NCBI GenBank assembly: GCA_021292105.1
Contig: CM037862.1
Location: 34,182,770-34,246,769, forward strand
Reading direction: 5' to 3'
Length of the DNA: 64,000 nt
DNA from: Anadara kagoshimensis
Lineage: Eukaryota; Mollusca; Bivalvia; Arcoida; Arcidae
Shown: piece by piece, positions 46,771 through 58,318 of the stretch
How positions within the stretch are numbered: position 1 is the first letter of the stretch
Layout: the number at the start of each line of letters is the position of its first letter
Notes under the pieces: generated by a model
What the model saw: the letters and a program-made list of their open reading frames with translations, nothing else
Database searches by the model: none
What the model was told of the DNA's origin: nothing
Made by a program: the position numbers and the translations under genes

Positions 46771-49700
46771 AGATAAAGTTACTTGGCATGGGCGGAAACT
46801 ACAGATCCTAATGACATCAAACTAGAGCATGTAAGAACAGCTTATAGACTGAATGTGAAGCCTTGTAAAGCAGGCTCTTGTAAGAGGAACTGTAAAACTA
46901 ATCCATATTGTTTGAATGGTATCGGAGAACGTTCTTGGTTTACTGAACGTAACGATGACAGCTGGCATGATTTGAAGATCCAAATGAGCAGAGAAGGCCT
47001 GATAACGCATATGCAGGACTTAAAAATCTAGGGGCAACCTGTTATGTTAATACATTTCTTCAGTTGTGGTTTCATAATCCTATTATAAGAACTGCAATTT
47101 ACAAATTCAGAGAGCAAGATCCACCTTTAACGGAAAAGGAAATAGAAGTTTGGTTACCGTCAAGTATTGGAGGTCATCTACAAGCGTTGTTTGCTTTGTT
47201 AGAATTTACCAAAAGAGCCTCTGTTGATCCTGATAGCTTTATTACTCATCTTGGTCTGGACGCTGGTCAACAGCAAGATGCACAAGAATTTTCCAAATTA
47301 TTTCTGTGTCTTCTAGAAGATGCCTTGTCTCAACAAGATGTTAGTGTTAGGAATGTCATTCAGCAACAGTTTAGAGGTGATTATGCGTACGTCACAACTT
47401 GTAGTAAATGTGGAAATTCATCTGAGAGATTATCCGAGTTTTATGAATTAGATTTAAACATTCGGGGCCACAAGACTTTGGAAGAGTCCATTTTGGATTT
47501 TTTAGGGGAGGAGAAGTTAGATGGGGATAATCAGTACATGTGTTCACATTGTTCCAGTAAGCAAAATGCAAAAAGAGCAATTCAGTTGAAAAATCTCCCT
47601 CCAGTGCTAAATTTACAACTTCTACGTTTTGTGTTTGACAAAAAATCTGGTCACAAAAAGAAACTGAACAGTTTCATTCAATTTCCGGAAGTATTGGACA
47701 TGAATAAAGTTTTAGAAAAGAGTAAAAGTAAAACAGGGAACCAGAAATCGGACAACAAGGAGGGCACCATTTCAAATGACCAAGTTCCAAGTTCTACTGC
47801 AGAACAGTCGTCCAGTCTAAATCAAAACTGCAATATGATTTATGACCTTAAAGCCGTACTAATCCACAGAGGTCCAACAGCATATAGCGGACACTATACA
47901 GCCCACATTAAGAAAAATAATGTATGGTACAAGTTCAATGATGAGGAAGTGGAACGGATGAAGGGATCAAATTTACATCTTGGCATGGAAGATGACCTTC
48001 AGGAGGGATCAACAAAACAGAAAGGTTCATGTCCTAAGGGATACTACTCTACCAGAAATGCTTACATGTTAGTTTATGAGGTAAGAGCCAATGGGTGTAA
48101 TGAACCAAATGGGAAACAGAAAGAGATATCGGTTAATGCAAATGAATTGTTGCCATATCACGTCCTGGAATATGTCAACAGAGATAACGAGAGTTTTGAA
48201 CAGTGGGTAGCCGAGACCATGGTTCTCCGAGATCAAACCATCGAAAACGGGAAAGAAAAACAAGAGGTTGTGAAAAATACCTATGATAAATTGTCATTTT
48301 CTGGAATGGAGAATCCAGAATCGGAGCAACAGGAATTTGAATGGATAAGTATAGCTTGGCTCGGAAAATGGCTGAGCGAGCCTTCAAAAGCACCAGCAAT
48401 AGATAATCAGACTTTCCTCTGTAAACATGACAAATTATCTCCTGATGTCTTGACAAAAATGAAATGTATTAGTATACGAGGGGCAGACACTTTGTTTGAA
48501 AAGTACCAAGGTGGTCCCAGATTGAAAGGTGAAGATGTGTTATGCTACACATGTGTGAAACAGAAGTGTAACATTATAAGGACTAAACAGAAAATAGCAG
48601 ACGATGAAAAGTTGTTTAGCAATACAAAGAAATTGTCAAATTTGCAGGATGGAGATGCATTTTGGGTAGGAAAATCATCAATGCGAAGTTGGAGAAGATT
48701 GGTCCTCGAACAACTTAGTGAAAATGGAGATGATTCCAATATGGACAAATCTGTAACAGCGAATGATACTTCAGCAGCGAATGATGGCTCCCCAAGAAAT
48801 GAAAATGCTGTTGCAAATGACGATTCTTCAGCAGATCAAAATGTCAGCAAAAGTTGTGATGATGTCAGTAAATTAGCGATAAAAGAGGAAAAGGCTGAGA
48901 AAAAATCTACAGATGAGGATGATGATGAAAATAGTAACCTCTTGTTTAATGAAGATGTCTTGTGTGAAAAGCATGGAAATCTGGATCCAGATGAGAGTTG
49001 TAGAAAACTTGTGCCAGGTGTAATATGGCAAAGGTTACGAGATTATTTCCCAGAATGCCCAGAGTTTCCTCGTGATTCACCTGTTTGTGATTTGTGTTGT
49101 GTTCTTAATCATGAAGAAAACCAAGCTCTGGATTATAACAAGCAAGTAGCAGCAGAACAGAGGTCTGGTCTGAATGACTTGTTAAATGACAGGAAACGGC
49201 CGTCAAATTTACGAAATCCTTCAGAAGTCTTTGTTGTAAACTCGTCATTTGTTGAAGAATGGAGAAAATTTGTAAGAGATCCTCAAAAGAAATGTCCAGT
49301 AACAGAGATACTGAATGGTACACTTCTTTGCCAGCATGGAGGCTACCTGTATCCCCCTAAGCAAAATGGTCTTGACCCCACAACACATGAAAATGTTGTC
49401 TACTTGTGGCCAGAAGAATGGACAAAAATTTGTCAGTATTTCAGCATAGACTTTGAAATTTCTGTAGTTAAGTATGAAGAAGGAGGACAGACATGGTTTG
49501 TTACCTCCCTGCTAGTTGTGAGGAATGCGTTACGAATCGTTTAACCCAGCGACATAAAGAACGATTTCAGTTTACTGATGCTGTCATGTACATAAGAAAG
49601 ATGTCCAAGGACAAGAATGGGAAAATGAATAATTTATCAGATGAGAAAAACAAAGAAGACCCAGATTACAATCTGCCGGACAACAGCACTAATAGGGACA

Positions 49701-50070
49701 GCATTGAAGAACCCCCGGAAAAAATGCCAAGGTATGACGAAATGGCTAGGCGTAAAAGTCAGAGACATAGAAAAGTCAGAGGCGAAAAGGAAGTCAAAGT
49801 TTCATCTACTAACACATTAAAAGAGTTGAAACTGGAAATCATGAAGCAATTTGCCGTTCCACCATTTGATCAAAATTTAAGTATTTGTGGAAAGTCGCTC
49901 GAGGATGATGCAGCAACGCTGGAGAGTTTAGAGATTGAACCCGGTTCTATTATATGTTGCAGGCTGATGAACCACTGGAGGATGCCCTGGAACTTCAGGA
50001 TATGATACATGTGTCATCGGGTCCCGAGTCTGGGTTCAAAGGAACTGGACTATTAGGTGCATGTAAATAG
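46771..50070 (+). pseudogene. USP48: Intronless USP48 (ubiquitin C-terminal hydrolase 48) with frameshifts
   Basis: About 1,095 codons align with the whole of vertebrate USP48 (1,035 aa). The C19 peptidase comes first. Its Cys box NLGATCYVNTF (catalytic Cys codon at 47040), GQQQDAQEFSKLF, two CxxC pairs (CSKC, CSHC) and His box YSGHYTAH with WYKFNDEE are all intact. Then come three DUSP-like modules (WISIAWLGKWL, FWVGKSSMRSWRRL, VVNSSFVEEWRKFV) and a C-terminal ubiquitin-like domain (LKELKLEIMKQF, PPFDQNLSICG). The end matches FKGTGLLG. USP48 is known as a nuclear deubiquitinase linked to NF-kB RelA and histone H2A. Here the frame shifts by -1 at about 46786, 46974, 49507 and 49956, each at a 2-4-base homopolymer, with no nonsense codon. 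The vertebrate gene has many introns, whereas this copy has none. It is either a processed copy or a gene with sequence errors. The exact N-terminus is unclear, and a good acceptor (TTTTTTAG) lies at about 46728. Confidence 0.93.
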
Positions 50071-53048
50071 ATGTATTATACTAAACTTGGGAGTATTTAA
50101 ACATTTAAAATGTTGTAAAATTAAGCTTTATCATCATATCACTTTTTAAAAATCTTTACTATTAATAAGTTATGTGATCTAGAAAGTTTTGTGTTCAATG
50201 TGTTACCATGGCTAGACCCACAACTGAAAGTTATAATACATTTCAATACATTTGCAAAAAGTTGCATACATGATTTGCATTGGCTTTCACCACAACAGCA
50301 TGAAAGTAAAAGTATGGAAATACCTCGTAATTTTTGTTGAAGTAAACCAACATAAAAAGTACCAGTACTGTAAATGTATTATTTTTAGCAGCGTAATTTT
50401 AGTATTTTTGCAAAAAAAAATGCCAGTTTAAATCCACCGCCAAATTAAATACGATCATAGTACACAATTTGAGTCATTAACATTTATGCTAATTTTATTC
50501 TTTGTGAATTTACCCCAATTATAATTTGCATTAAAATTTCTAACATTCTAAAATTAATACATTTACAATATCTAAGCTTCTATATAAAATCCTTGAATTT
50601 TTGTGTGACTTGGGGTCAAAACTACCATTTTATAAAGGATTGTAAATCATTTCTTTAAAAAATTCATTTTATTCAATATTTGGAAGTTATGATAAAACTT
50701 TGAGAGTTAGAGACATTCTTTGAGAAACTGTCTGGACTTTTGTTTACTCTTTGTGCTATTGTTATCTTTGCTTTGTAAGGTGACAAACAATATTCTTCGT
50801 GTTAAGTTTGTGAATCTGAAATTTACGAATGTTAGATTTCATTTAAATTTTGGAAGTAAAATCATGGTCTATTAGAGTTGGAATGTATTTTTCATAACTC
50901 AAACTATTGATAGTGATTTAATGAAACTTTTGTGTCTATATTGTTATATCACTGTTATTTAAGGTACTTTTTACATAGACAATTTATTTACACTTTTAGT
51001 TCCAAGATTGCCAATTATGGACGTGTCACGAGAATTGTTTTTTCTCATGGTTTCATTTGAGTTATCTCCCTTTCCATATGTGAAATAGCAAGCATTACTG
51101 ACAAATTCTCACATCATGGTATGTTTGACTCTTAAATACACTTTTTTGTGAATACTTAAGGTTTAATATTTGTAAGTGTGGCTTATTTATAACCTATCTG
51201 TCTTTAAATCAAGAGAAAAACAATTATATAAGCACCTTTAGCCAAATTGACTTAGTTTTTGAAAGTAGTAATTTTTGATTTTCCTTAACTTAAATCCTAC
51301 AATATTTCAAATCTTTATAATTTTCAGGAAGTTAATTTGTCCTTTAAAAGGTCAAGATTAAAACATTTGCATTTACAGAAATATTTATCAGTAGTTCCAA
51401 AATTTAAGATAAGGAAAATCTTACGTAAGAAATGATTGTGAAATGGGGGCCTGTGATTAAGTGGTCTAAAGTGCAAGCTAAATGATTACAGTTCTTTGTA
51501 CCACCTAGGTTTGAATCCCACGTGGGCAAGCGGATCATAGTGAGAGAAGGTTTGTCAAAAGCTGGTGGTTTTTGAAGACACTTTGGTTTCCTCTACCATC
51601 CCAGAACTGACCAGTGACCACATTGATATCAGTGAAAAAATCTTGACTGGTATAAAACAAGAAATGACTCCACTCCACTTTGTTTAAGTAAACAGTACTG
51701 TGACAGTACCAAGATGATTGATGGATACCAACAACAGTAACAACAATTACCTTGACTTTCTGTCCATGGAGTATATTTTTGAGTTACTTCATATAAAGTA
51801 TTTTGAGATGGTATGTTTCAAAAATAGAAACATTAAAATTATCTGTTGTAATCATGTTTTAAATATGTTTTAAGTGAAATCCAGATGAAAATCCAATTAA
51901 ATTGGTCTGAAGAGTATATCATGGGGGTGATTGAATTATCTCCCTTTTCATGCAAAAGGCAGCAAGACTTGGATGTATATTTTGTATGAAAATATGTTTA
52001 AGATATAACTAAGAATGCTTTGTAAATAGTGTAATTATTATTCTTCGTTGTTGTTAATATCATTTGTTGCCTACTGCAGTAAACATCCCCATAATTCAAG
52101 CACCAAAATTATAAGTATATATATATATTCTGAAAATTGCATACTGTAAAGCAACTTTAATTCGCAGTTACATTGTGTTAACTTTTGTGATTCTCTTACC
52201 AAACCATTTCAAGACTATTAGTTTTCATGATATGGTCTATAGCTGATTATTTGGTATAAGTATTACCATTTGCGCATTTAACTTTAGGGATTTTTTTGTC
52301 CTCATGAAACATGTCAAAGAAAATCACACAGGAATAATATTTGGTTTACAGTATTTTATTTTTTTTCAAGTGCTGTTTTGGTGATCATAATATCATTATA
52401 AATATAATATTTATTGTATACATTGGTCACATGTATACAGATGTTTGATCCTTCAATTTCTTAAGAAATATTTTCTTTCTGAAACAGATTTAAAGGTGCT
52501 TAAATTTTTTGGATGTTTACAGTATGAAAATCTTTAATCATGTTTATTGTTATTGTATTTAAATATATATTTGTTGTTCATATATCAGTACATAAATTAT
52601 ATAGTATTTATCCCGAAAGAAAGATAACGGAAAAATTTCTACTTTGTTGACTTTTCATCATTATACTCCCGCAAACTTAGTGGGGAGGGGTGAAGATAAA
52701 TAGGAATCATTATGTCCTTCTCTGCACTTCATACATAACCTTAAATGGATTTACATCAAACTTGGAACATATGTTTACCAGCATGAGACAATGTGCTGTA
52801 TACTACCTTAAGCGGTTTACTGTTTAAAGTCAAAGGTCAAGGTCATAAGGTCAAACTTTATCTAGGAGCATTCTAGTAAAATTGGCTATATTACGTCTAA
52901 TATTTGGCATATTGTGCTGTTATTATCATGTCAATTGATTCATTTCAAAAGACATTTGAACATTAAAAATTCATTGGTGAATGTAACAGATTTTTTGTTT
53001 CTGTATATCATATTTTGATAAAAAAGGAACTCGAATATTAACCTTTTG
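50071..53048 (+). other. Downstream flank of USP48; AT-rich, no further gene
   Basis: The segment may include the USP48 3' UTR. No poly(A) tract marks a retrocopy end. It contains a SINE (51446-51690). At about 52660-52870 lies a dispersed mollusc-type repeat beginning CTCCCGCAAACTTAGTGGGG, with AAAGGTCAAGGTCATAAGG at its 3' part. All frames are broken. Confidence 0.55.
51446..51690 (+). mobile_element. tRNA-headed SINE
   Basis: An A-box-like TGATTAAGTGGTC and a B box GGTTTGAATCCCAC are followed by the family body (GAGAGAAGGTTTGTCAAAAG, TGGTTTCCTCTACCATCCCA, GATATCAGTGAAAAAATCTTG). Confidence 0.8.
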
Positions 53049-53239
53049 AATGGGGTTCGCCGCTGTACCTCTTAACGTGTGTGCAGAACGTTGTGGAAAA
53101 CGTCAAGTTACGTCACAGATTCCCGGAATGGCGTCGTTTTCACGGGAAAATGTCGTCTCATGTTATTCCATAACCATTGGAAATAAGTATTCCGCACAAA
53201 CCTTAGAGGGTATCACGTGGTACAGCGGCGAACCCCATT
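53049..53239. mobile_element. MITE family A, copy 2
   Basis: 191 bp with near-perfect terminal inverted repeats of about 21 bp (AATGGGGTTCGCCGCTGTAC and its complement). It has the same interior as the copy at 45409. The two copies bracket the USP48 copy. Confidence 0.9.
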
Positions 53240-53679
53240 GAAATTGTTCTGTTATATGGACAATGAATGGGGAATTTTAAGAGGCACCACTTTAATGTTT
53301 AGATGTTTAAAAAATTCAAATTTACATGTGTTACTACTTTGTAATGACTTTAACAATAGTAACTTTCATAAGACCCAAATGCACTACTTCAGAAAGGATT
53401 GTTTCTGTATTTGATTTTTTTCTCAGAATTTACATGTTTATCTTGATATTTAAGAAATGCTGCAATGTTTATCATGATTTCTTAGCCTTGATTATTTGTC
53501 TTGGTATTTGTAATGAATTCAATGTTGTTATTTATGATTAGTTATCTGTGCGAGATAGATTACTGGCACTGTAGTCTATCTGTTGTAGAATTAAGTCATA
53601 CATTATGTTTTGATGTAATACACTTGTATCACTATGGATACATATCATTATCAATTTGTGTTGTATTTTCCCTCCCTTG

Positions 53680-53990
53680 TAAACCCTTGTTTTATTGGAT
53701 TCATTCATCAAGCCAGTGTAATCCATTGTTTGATTGGAGGTATTCATCTAGTCATTGTGCTTCCTTGATTGATTGGATACATTAATCTAGTGAGTATGGC
53801 ATTTTGTTTGATTGGAATTATTCATCAAGCCAGCATATTCTCTTGGTTGATTTGATATATTCAAGTAGTCAGTGAAATCCCTTGTTTGTTTGGAGGTATT
53901 CATCTAGCACTGTAATATCTTGGGGGATATTTATCTAATTAATGTGTTCTCTCGTTTGATTGGAGGTATCCATCTAGTCAGCGTGATTTC
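53680..53990. repeat. Degenerate tandem repeat, about 42-bp unit, 7-8 copies
   Basis: Units resemble TTGTTTGATTGGAGGTATTC followed by ATCTAGTCAGTGTG. Single related units occur at 29285 (GGTCGGAGGTATCCATCTAG) and, more weakly, at 6020 and 6890. No coding function is evident. Confidence 0.8.
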
Positions 53991-54775
53991 TTAGCTCGTC
54001 TGAAAAAGCAAAATTTGACCTATTCAAATGTTCTTTTATCCTTCGTCTGTTGTCTGTAGCATTTTCATTTAAACAACATCTTCCCCAAAGTCAGTAAACT
54101 CATTGCAATATTAATGAAACCCCTTTCACGTTTGCAAAGCTGGTTGACCTTGGCCTTCATTTAATGTCACAGTGACCTGAAATAGTAAAACCATCATACA
54201 TGTTGTCACAAAACGAAAGACACACGAGACAATAGTTACTAGAAACGTCATTATATGAAGCTGCACCAATTATGTAAAGATGGTTGATCTTGACCAACAC
54301 CTCGCTAGTTCTAAATTTCGGCTACTAGTATTTGAAAATGCATATCGATGTACCTCTTGTAAAGACATCCCCGACCTTAAGAGGTTCGACTTTTAGCCAT
54401 CGGATATTTGTATACCTCGAGGTATATGAAGTTTATATGCTGGTAAAAGATCATTTACTTGTGACCCATTTGGTGGTCTGTGTGGTAGGGTTTAACTGAA
54501 AGTCATTCCATTTATCGATGTGTTTCAATGGTGCGAATCACTCTTTCCACCACAGGTGTTTGAAGGTTTGATGTCCTGCCGGTGAAACCGATACGTTGCC
54601 ATGTACCAAGACTATTTAGGACCTATTGATTCTTATCACTCAATGCATTTCCTAAAGTACGTTAAATACTTATCCTTACTGGAAGGCGTCTCGATATAAG
54701 TGGACATAATGCCTTCAAAACCAAATGGGTCACATTATCAAACGAGTTTATGAGAACAATTGGGTTCTATGCAAG

Positions 54776-54920
54776 TCTAGATTCTTTCACTTAATATCCA
54801 GACGATCAGACCAGAGGTTGAGGAAGCCACTGACTTTGGCAAGCCACGAAGTAACTTTCTCACACTAGGATCTGCCCCCAGCCGGATTCGAACACCGAGG
54901 ACTCTTATGGCGCGGTAGCA
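54776..54920 (-). mobile_element. tRNA-headed SINE, interrupted
   Basis: The minus strand shows GGTGTTCGAATCCGGC (B box) and CCTAGTGTGAGAAAGTTACT, ending with AAGTGAAAGAATCTAGA. Its 5' head appears cut by the adjoining TIR element at 54920. Confidence 0.75.
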
Positions 54921-55402
54921 GGATCAAAATTACTTATGCATATGCTTCAACTGAATTTAGGGTACACTAAAATAATTATATATGCATATGCTTCATCTGA
55001 ATTTAGGGTACACTACTGTATTTCCAGAAATAAGAAGGGATAGTCTTGACATGGTCATATTTGTTGTTTTGTTTAAAAGTTAAAAAATTGCTCTATGTAC
55101 GGATGAATGAAAAATGATTTTTTTCCTATTAGGTCAGTAAATTTGGTATTAAGTTTTGACAATTTTTTGTGAGTTTGTTAAAAAATACGACTTTATTCTT
55201 GCATTTTCCATGTGCACTGAATTTGTGGAAATACGGTAATTTATATGCATATGATAAATATCAAAGCATAAGCTTAATTTTATTTTTTGCAAACCCTGAA
55301 ATAAATTCAGCATATGATATAATATTTTTAATCAAAAATATTGATGCATGTGCTTAAAATAGATTTTAGGGTACCCTAAATTAATACATTTGTAATTTTG
55401 AC
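54920..55402. mobile_element. 483-bp TIR element
   Basis: The left end GGATCAAAATTACTTATG and the right end reversed (GGTCAAAATTACAAATG) form inverted repeats. Subterminal TTTAGGGTACACT / AGGGTACCCTAAA motifs recur three times. It appears inserted beside or into the SINE head. Confidence 0.65.
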
Positions 55403-55862
55403 CACGATACTGTGCCATACCCTATTAACTCAAGGGACATAATGTTTAATTCGCGTCCATCTTTTGTGTCATTGGGTCATGTTATCAAACAAGCAAAACT
55501 TGTCTGAACTGTGAAGTAGTAAGCCGCTCCTTGTGAACTTGTTACTCTTTACTCTATCTTGTAAAGTGGTGATAACTCCCCAAGTCATTCATTAGATGTA
55601 CTTGTTATTCAAATATGCACTCTGTACCTTTGCCGTGTTATCGGGTTATACCCGGTAGTTATATGTACAGCAATGTCGGGTGAATGTGGCTGAATTATCA
55701 GAATTCGTTAAGAATTTCTGGGGTTGGAGAAAGGTCTAGATAATTTTTGTATTGACCAGTACGGGGTGGAGATAATCTAGAGATGTCTAGATAATCGCTG
55801 ACCAGTACGGCTAGTTGGCGAGACCAATAATGTCGACGTACTATTTAGTCTAGATTTTTTGG

Positions 55863-55985
55863 GGTTCATTTCTGGGATTGCATAGGAAACCAGGTAATCC
55901 GGAGAAAACCACGTGCCCGATCTGGATTGAACCTACGGAAGGACTGAGGCACTGATACATAAACCACTCGGCCAGCGAGGCCCCC
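55863..55985 (-). mobile_element. SINE head with intact tRNA A and B boxes
   Basis: The minus strand reads TGGCCGAGTGG (A box) and, about 35 nt on, AGGTTCAATCCAG (B box), then a truncated body. The spacing and boxes resemble a tRNA-derived Pol III promoter. It is too short and poorly paired to call a tRNA gene. Confidence 0.65.
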
Positions 55986-56814
55986 GTCAAAGTAAACTGG
56001 GGAAGGGATTAATGCAAGAAAAATGTTTGCAACACCATGCGCATATAATGCGTTATTGGTATATAAAGAAATTCTAAGTCTCCCGAAGAGTCCGGTCTCA
56101 CTTCAATTACATGCACAATCCGATCATATTCTAGTATGCCCACTGACAAGTTATCTAGTTTGTTTCTGTCGTTGACTCCGGTCTGAAGCTGTAGGGCTGT
56201 TCGCTCAACTAAAAAATCGCATTTCCCCAAAGTTCAATGTTTGATTTATTCATTAAAGCTTATAATCTCGGCACACGATGTCCTTTTATCAACAAACTAA
56301 TAACAATTTTATAGCATTGTCATATCAGATTTTTTTCAAATTATTTAATTTTTTTATCTGAACCTGTTAAAAGTTTAACATTATTTTGATATCAAGGATA
56401 AACATCGTTAATCATAATTTGGTTTAAGCTATTAAGCTAATGGAGATATTTTGTCTTAATCTAATTAACATCAATAGGTAATTGCACTATTACGATAAAA
56501 GCTACATTAAAATAGAAGATAGCGATTTACAGATGAAAAACACGTACAGCAAAACCTCTAAGCCCTGCCATTCCGCTTATCGTCATAGTAAAGTAAAACA
56601 CACACGTAGCTCATTGTAATGTCCTTACATAAATTTGTCACTTAAGTTATCCCTTTAGTACAGTTGAACCTCGTTATAATGCACCTTGATGACTTGTCAT
56701 AAGTATACTATTTCGTTGACATTTGGTTCACGGTGTCCACGAAAACAACGAATATTGGGACGCCACTTAAATAATTTTATAGTCTATGGTACAAGATTTT
56801 AACAGTTCGGACAG

Positions 56815-57065
56815 ATGACGGTGGTATCTTTGACCGGGTGGTCCAAAGTGCGCGCTTTTAACAGGATTTGTCACAACCTCTTTCACTGCCAAAGTTTCAG
56901 TCCCACTCGGCACAGATATTGGCGTGACAAAGTATGTCAGTTTGCTTGCCAAAGGTGGGATGTTTAATCCGGGCACTTCGGTTTCTTCCAGTATCCATGA
57001 ACTCACCGCCTCGATAAAACAGCATTCATTCCACTGCACTCCACTCGTACACTTGGACCTTACAA
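56815..57065 (+). mobile_element. tRNA-headed SINE
   Basis: A weak A box (TTGACCGGGTGGTCC) and an AAGTTTCAGTCCC B box precede the body (GTATGTCAGTTTGCTTGCC, AAAGGTGGG, CCATGAACTCACCGCCTCGA). Frames on both strands here are not genes. Confidence 0.75.
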
Positions 57066-57749
57066 CGGAATGTCGTTCTACATCTAGTCTATTCCCTACA
57101 GGGCCATTGTTCAGTAATAATTATGATGATTTTATTACTTTGAAGATGAATTACTCTCGAAACTTTAAAGTCACTTGACAGGTCGCTGAAGTACTTTATC
57201 TGTAACTTGATTTTACTTTCAAATTAAACTCCTGAAGTCATAAACACCTTCAAAATATACAGAGTTAACCAAACAAATATTATGTTACATATACTAACGT
57301 TACTCTGTGAAGGTAATATTATTTTGTCTTATATCAATATTTACCTCGATGACATTAAAATTTAGAGTACATGAATTCATTGATCAAATTTATATACTAT
57401 ACCTCAGTGAATTTGTAGTTGTATTTATTATAAAGAAGAGTGCGATCTTGGAGGGGAAACGCGTAACTTGCTTCATGTCTTTCACTTAAATCGAAACAGT
57501 AAGATTTTGGTTGTCGGAGAAAACGACAAAATCCAGAAAACTGTCACATATACCCACATGAAAATGGAACCCAGTGGCGACAAGAGTAGCTGCAAGTGTT
57601 TGTATAATGTCTCTAGAAATAAATATTGATAACTTCAAAACCAACATGTCTTTCACACATTTTGTTGTTTGGATGAACAGTAATGCTATTTTACGCTCAA
57701 GTCAAAGTTTTTCACTTGTACATAGAGGTGGTGAGATTAGAAATGGTAG
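57066..57749. other. Intergenic, nothing recognised
   Basis: AT-rich sequence with frequent stops. The small open frames lack motifs or splice context. Confidence 0.5.
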
Positions 57750-58318
57750 AGAAAACCAGAGGAACTTCGATCGGAGCACACTGAGCTGTGAGGAAACCAG
57801 AGGAACTTCGATCGGAGCACACTGAGCTGTGAGGAAACCAGAGGAACTTCGATCGGAGCACACTGAGCTGTGAGGAAACCAGAGGAACTTCGATCGGAGC
57901 ACACTGAGCTGTGAGGAAACCAGAGGAACTACGGTCGGAGCACACTGAGCTGTGAGGAAACCAGAGGAACTTCGATCGGAGCACACTGAGCTGTGAGGAA
58001 ACCAGAGGAACTTCGATCGGAGCACACTGAGCTGTGAGGAAACCAGAGGAACTTCGATCGGAGCACACTGAGCTGTGAGGAAACCAGAGGAACTTCGATC
58101 GGAGCACACTGAGCTGTGAGGAAACCAGAGGAACTACGGTCGGAGCACACTGAGCTGTGAGGAAACCAGAGGAACTTCGATCGGAGCACACTGAGCTGTG
58201 AGGAAACCAGAGGAACTTCGATCGGAGCACACTGAGCTGTGAGGAAACCAGAGGAACTACGGTCGGAGCACACTGAGCTGTGAGGAAACCAGAGGAACTA
58301 CGGTCGGAGCACACTGAG
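57750..58318. repeat. 41-bp minisatellite, about 14 units
   Basis: The unit is GAGGAAACCAGAGGAACTTC then GATCGGAGCACACTGAGCTGT, 41 bp. Two forms alternate, ACTTCGATCGG and ACTACGGTCGG. The minus strand has no stop in any frame of the unit, so three overlapping long frames of 114-200 codons arise by composition. No gene is inferred. Confidence 0.95.

Noticed and set aside
48069-48456. Minus-strand frames inside USP48
   Set aside because: Antisense shadows of a strongly conserved coding region.
57702-58314. Three overlapping minus-strand repeat proteins (up to 200 aa)
   Set aside because: All three frames are open because the 41-bp unit lacks stops. Composition explains them without a gene.
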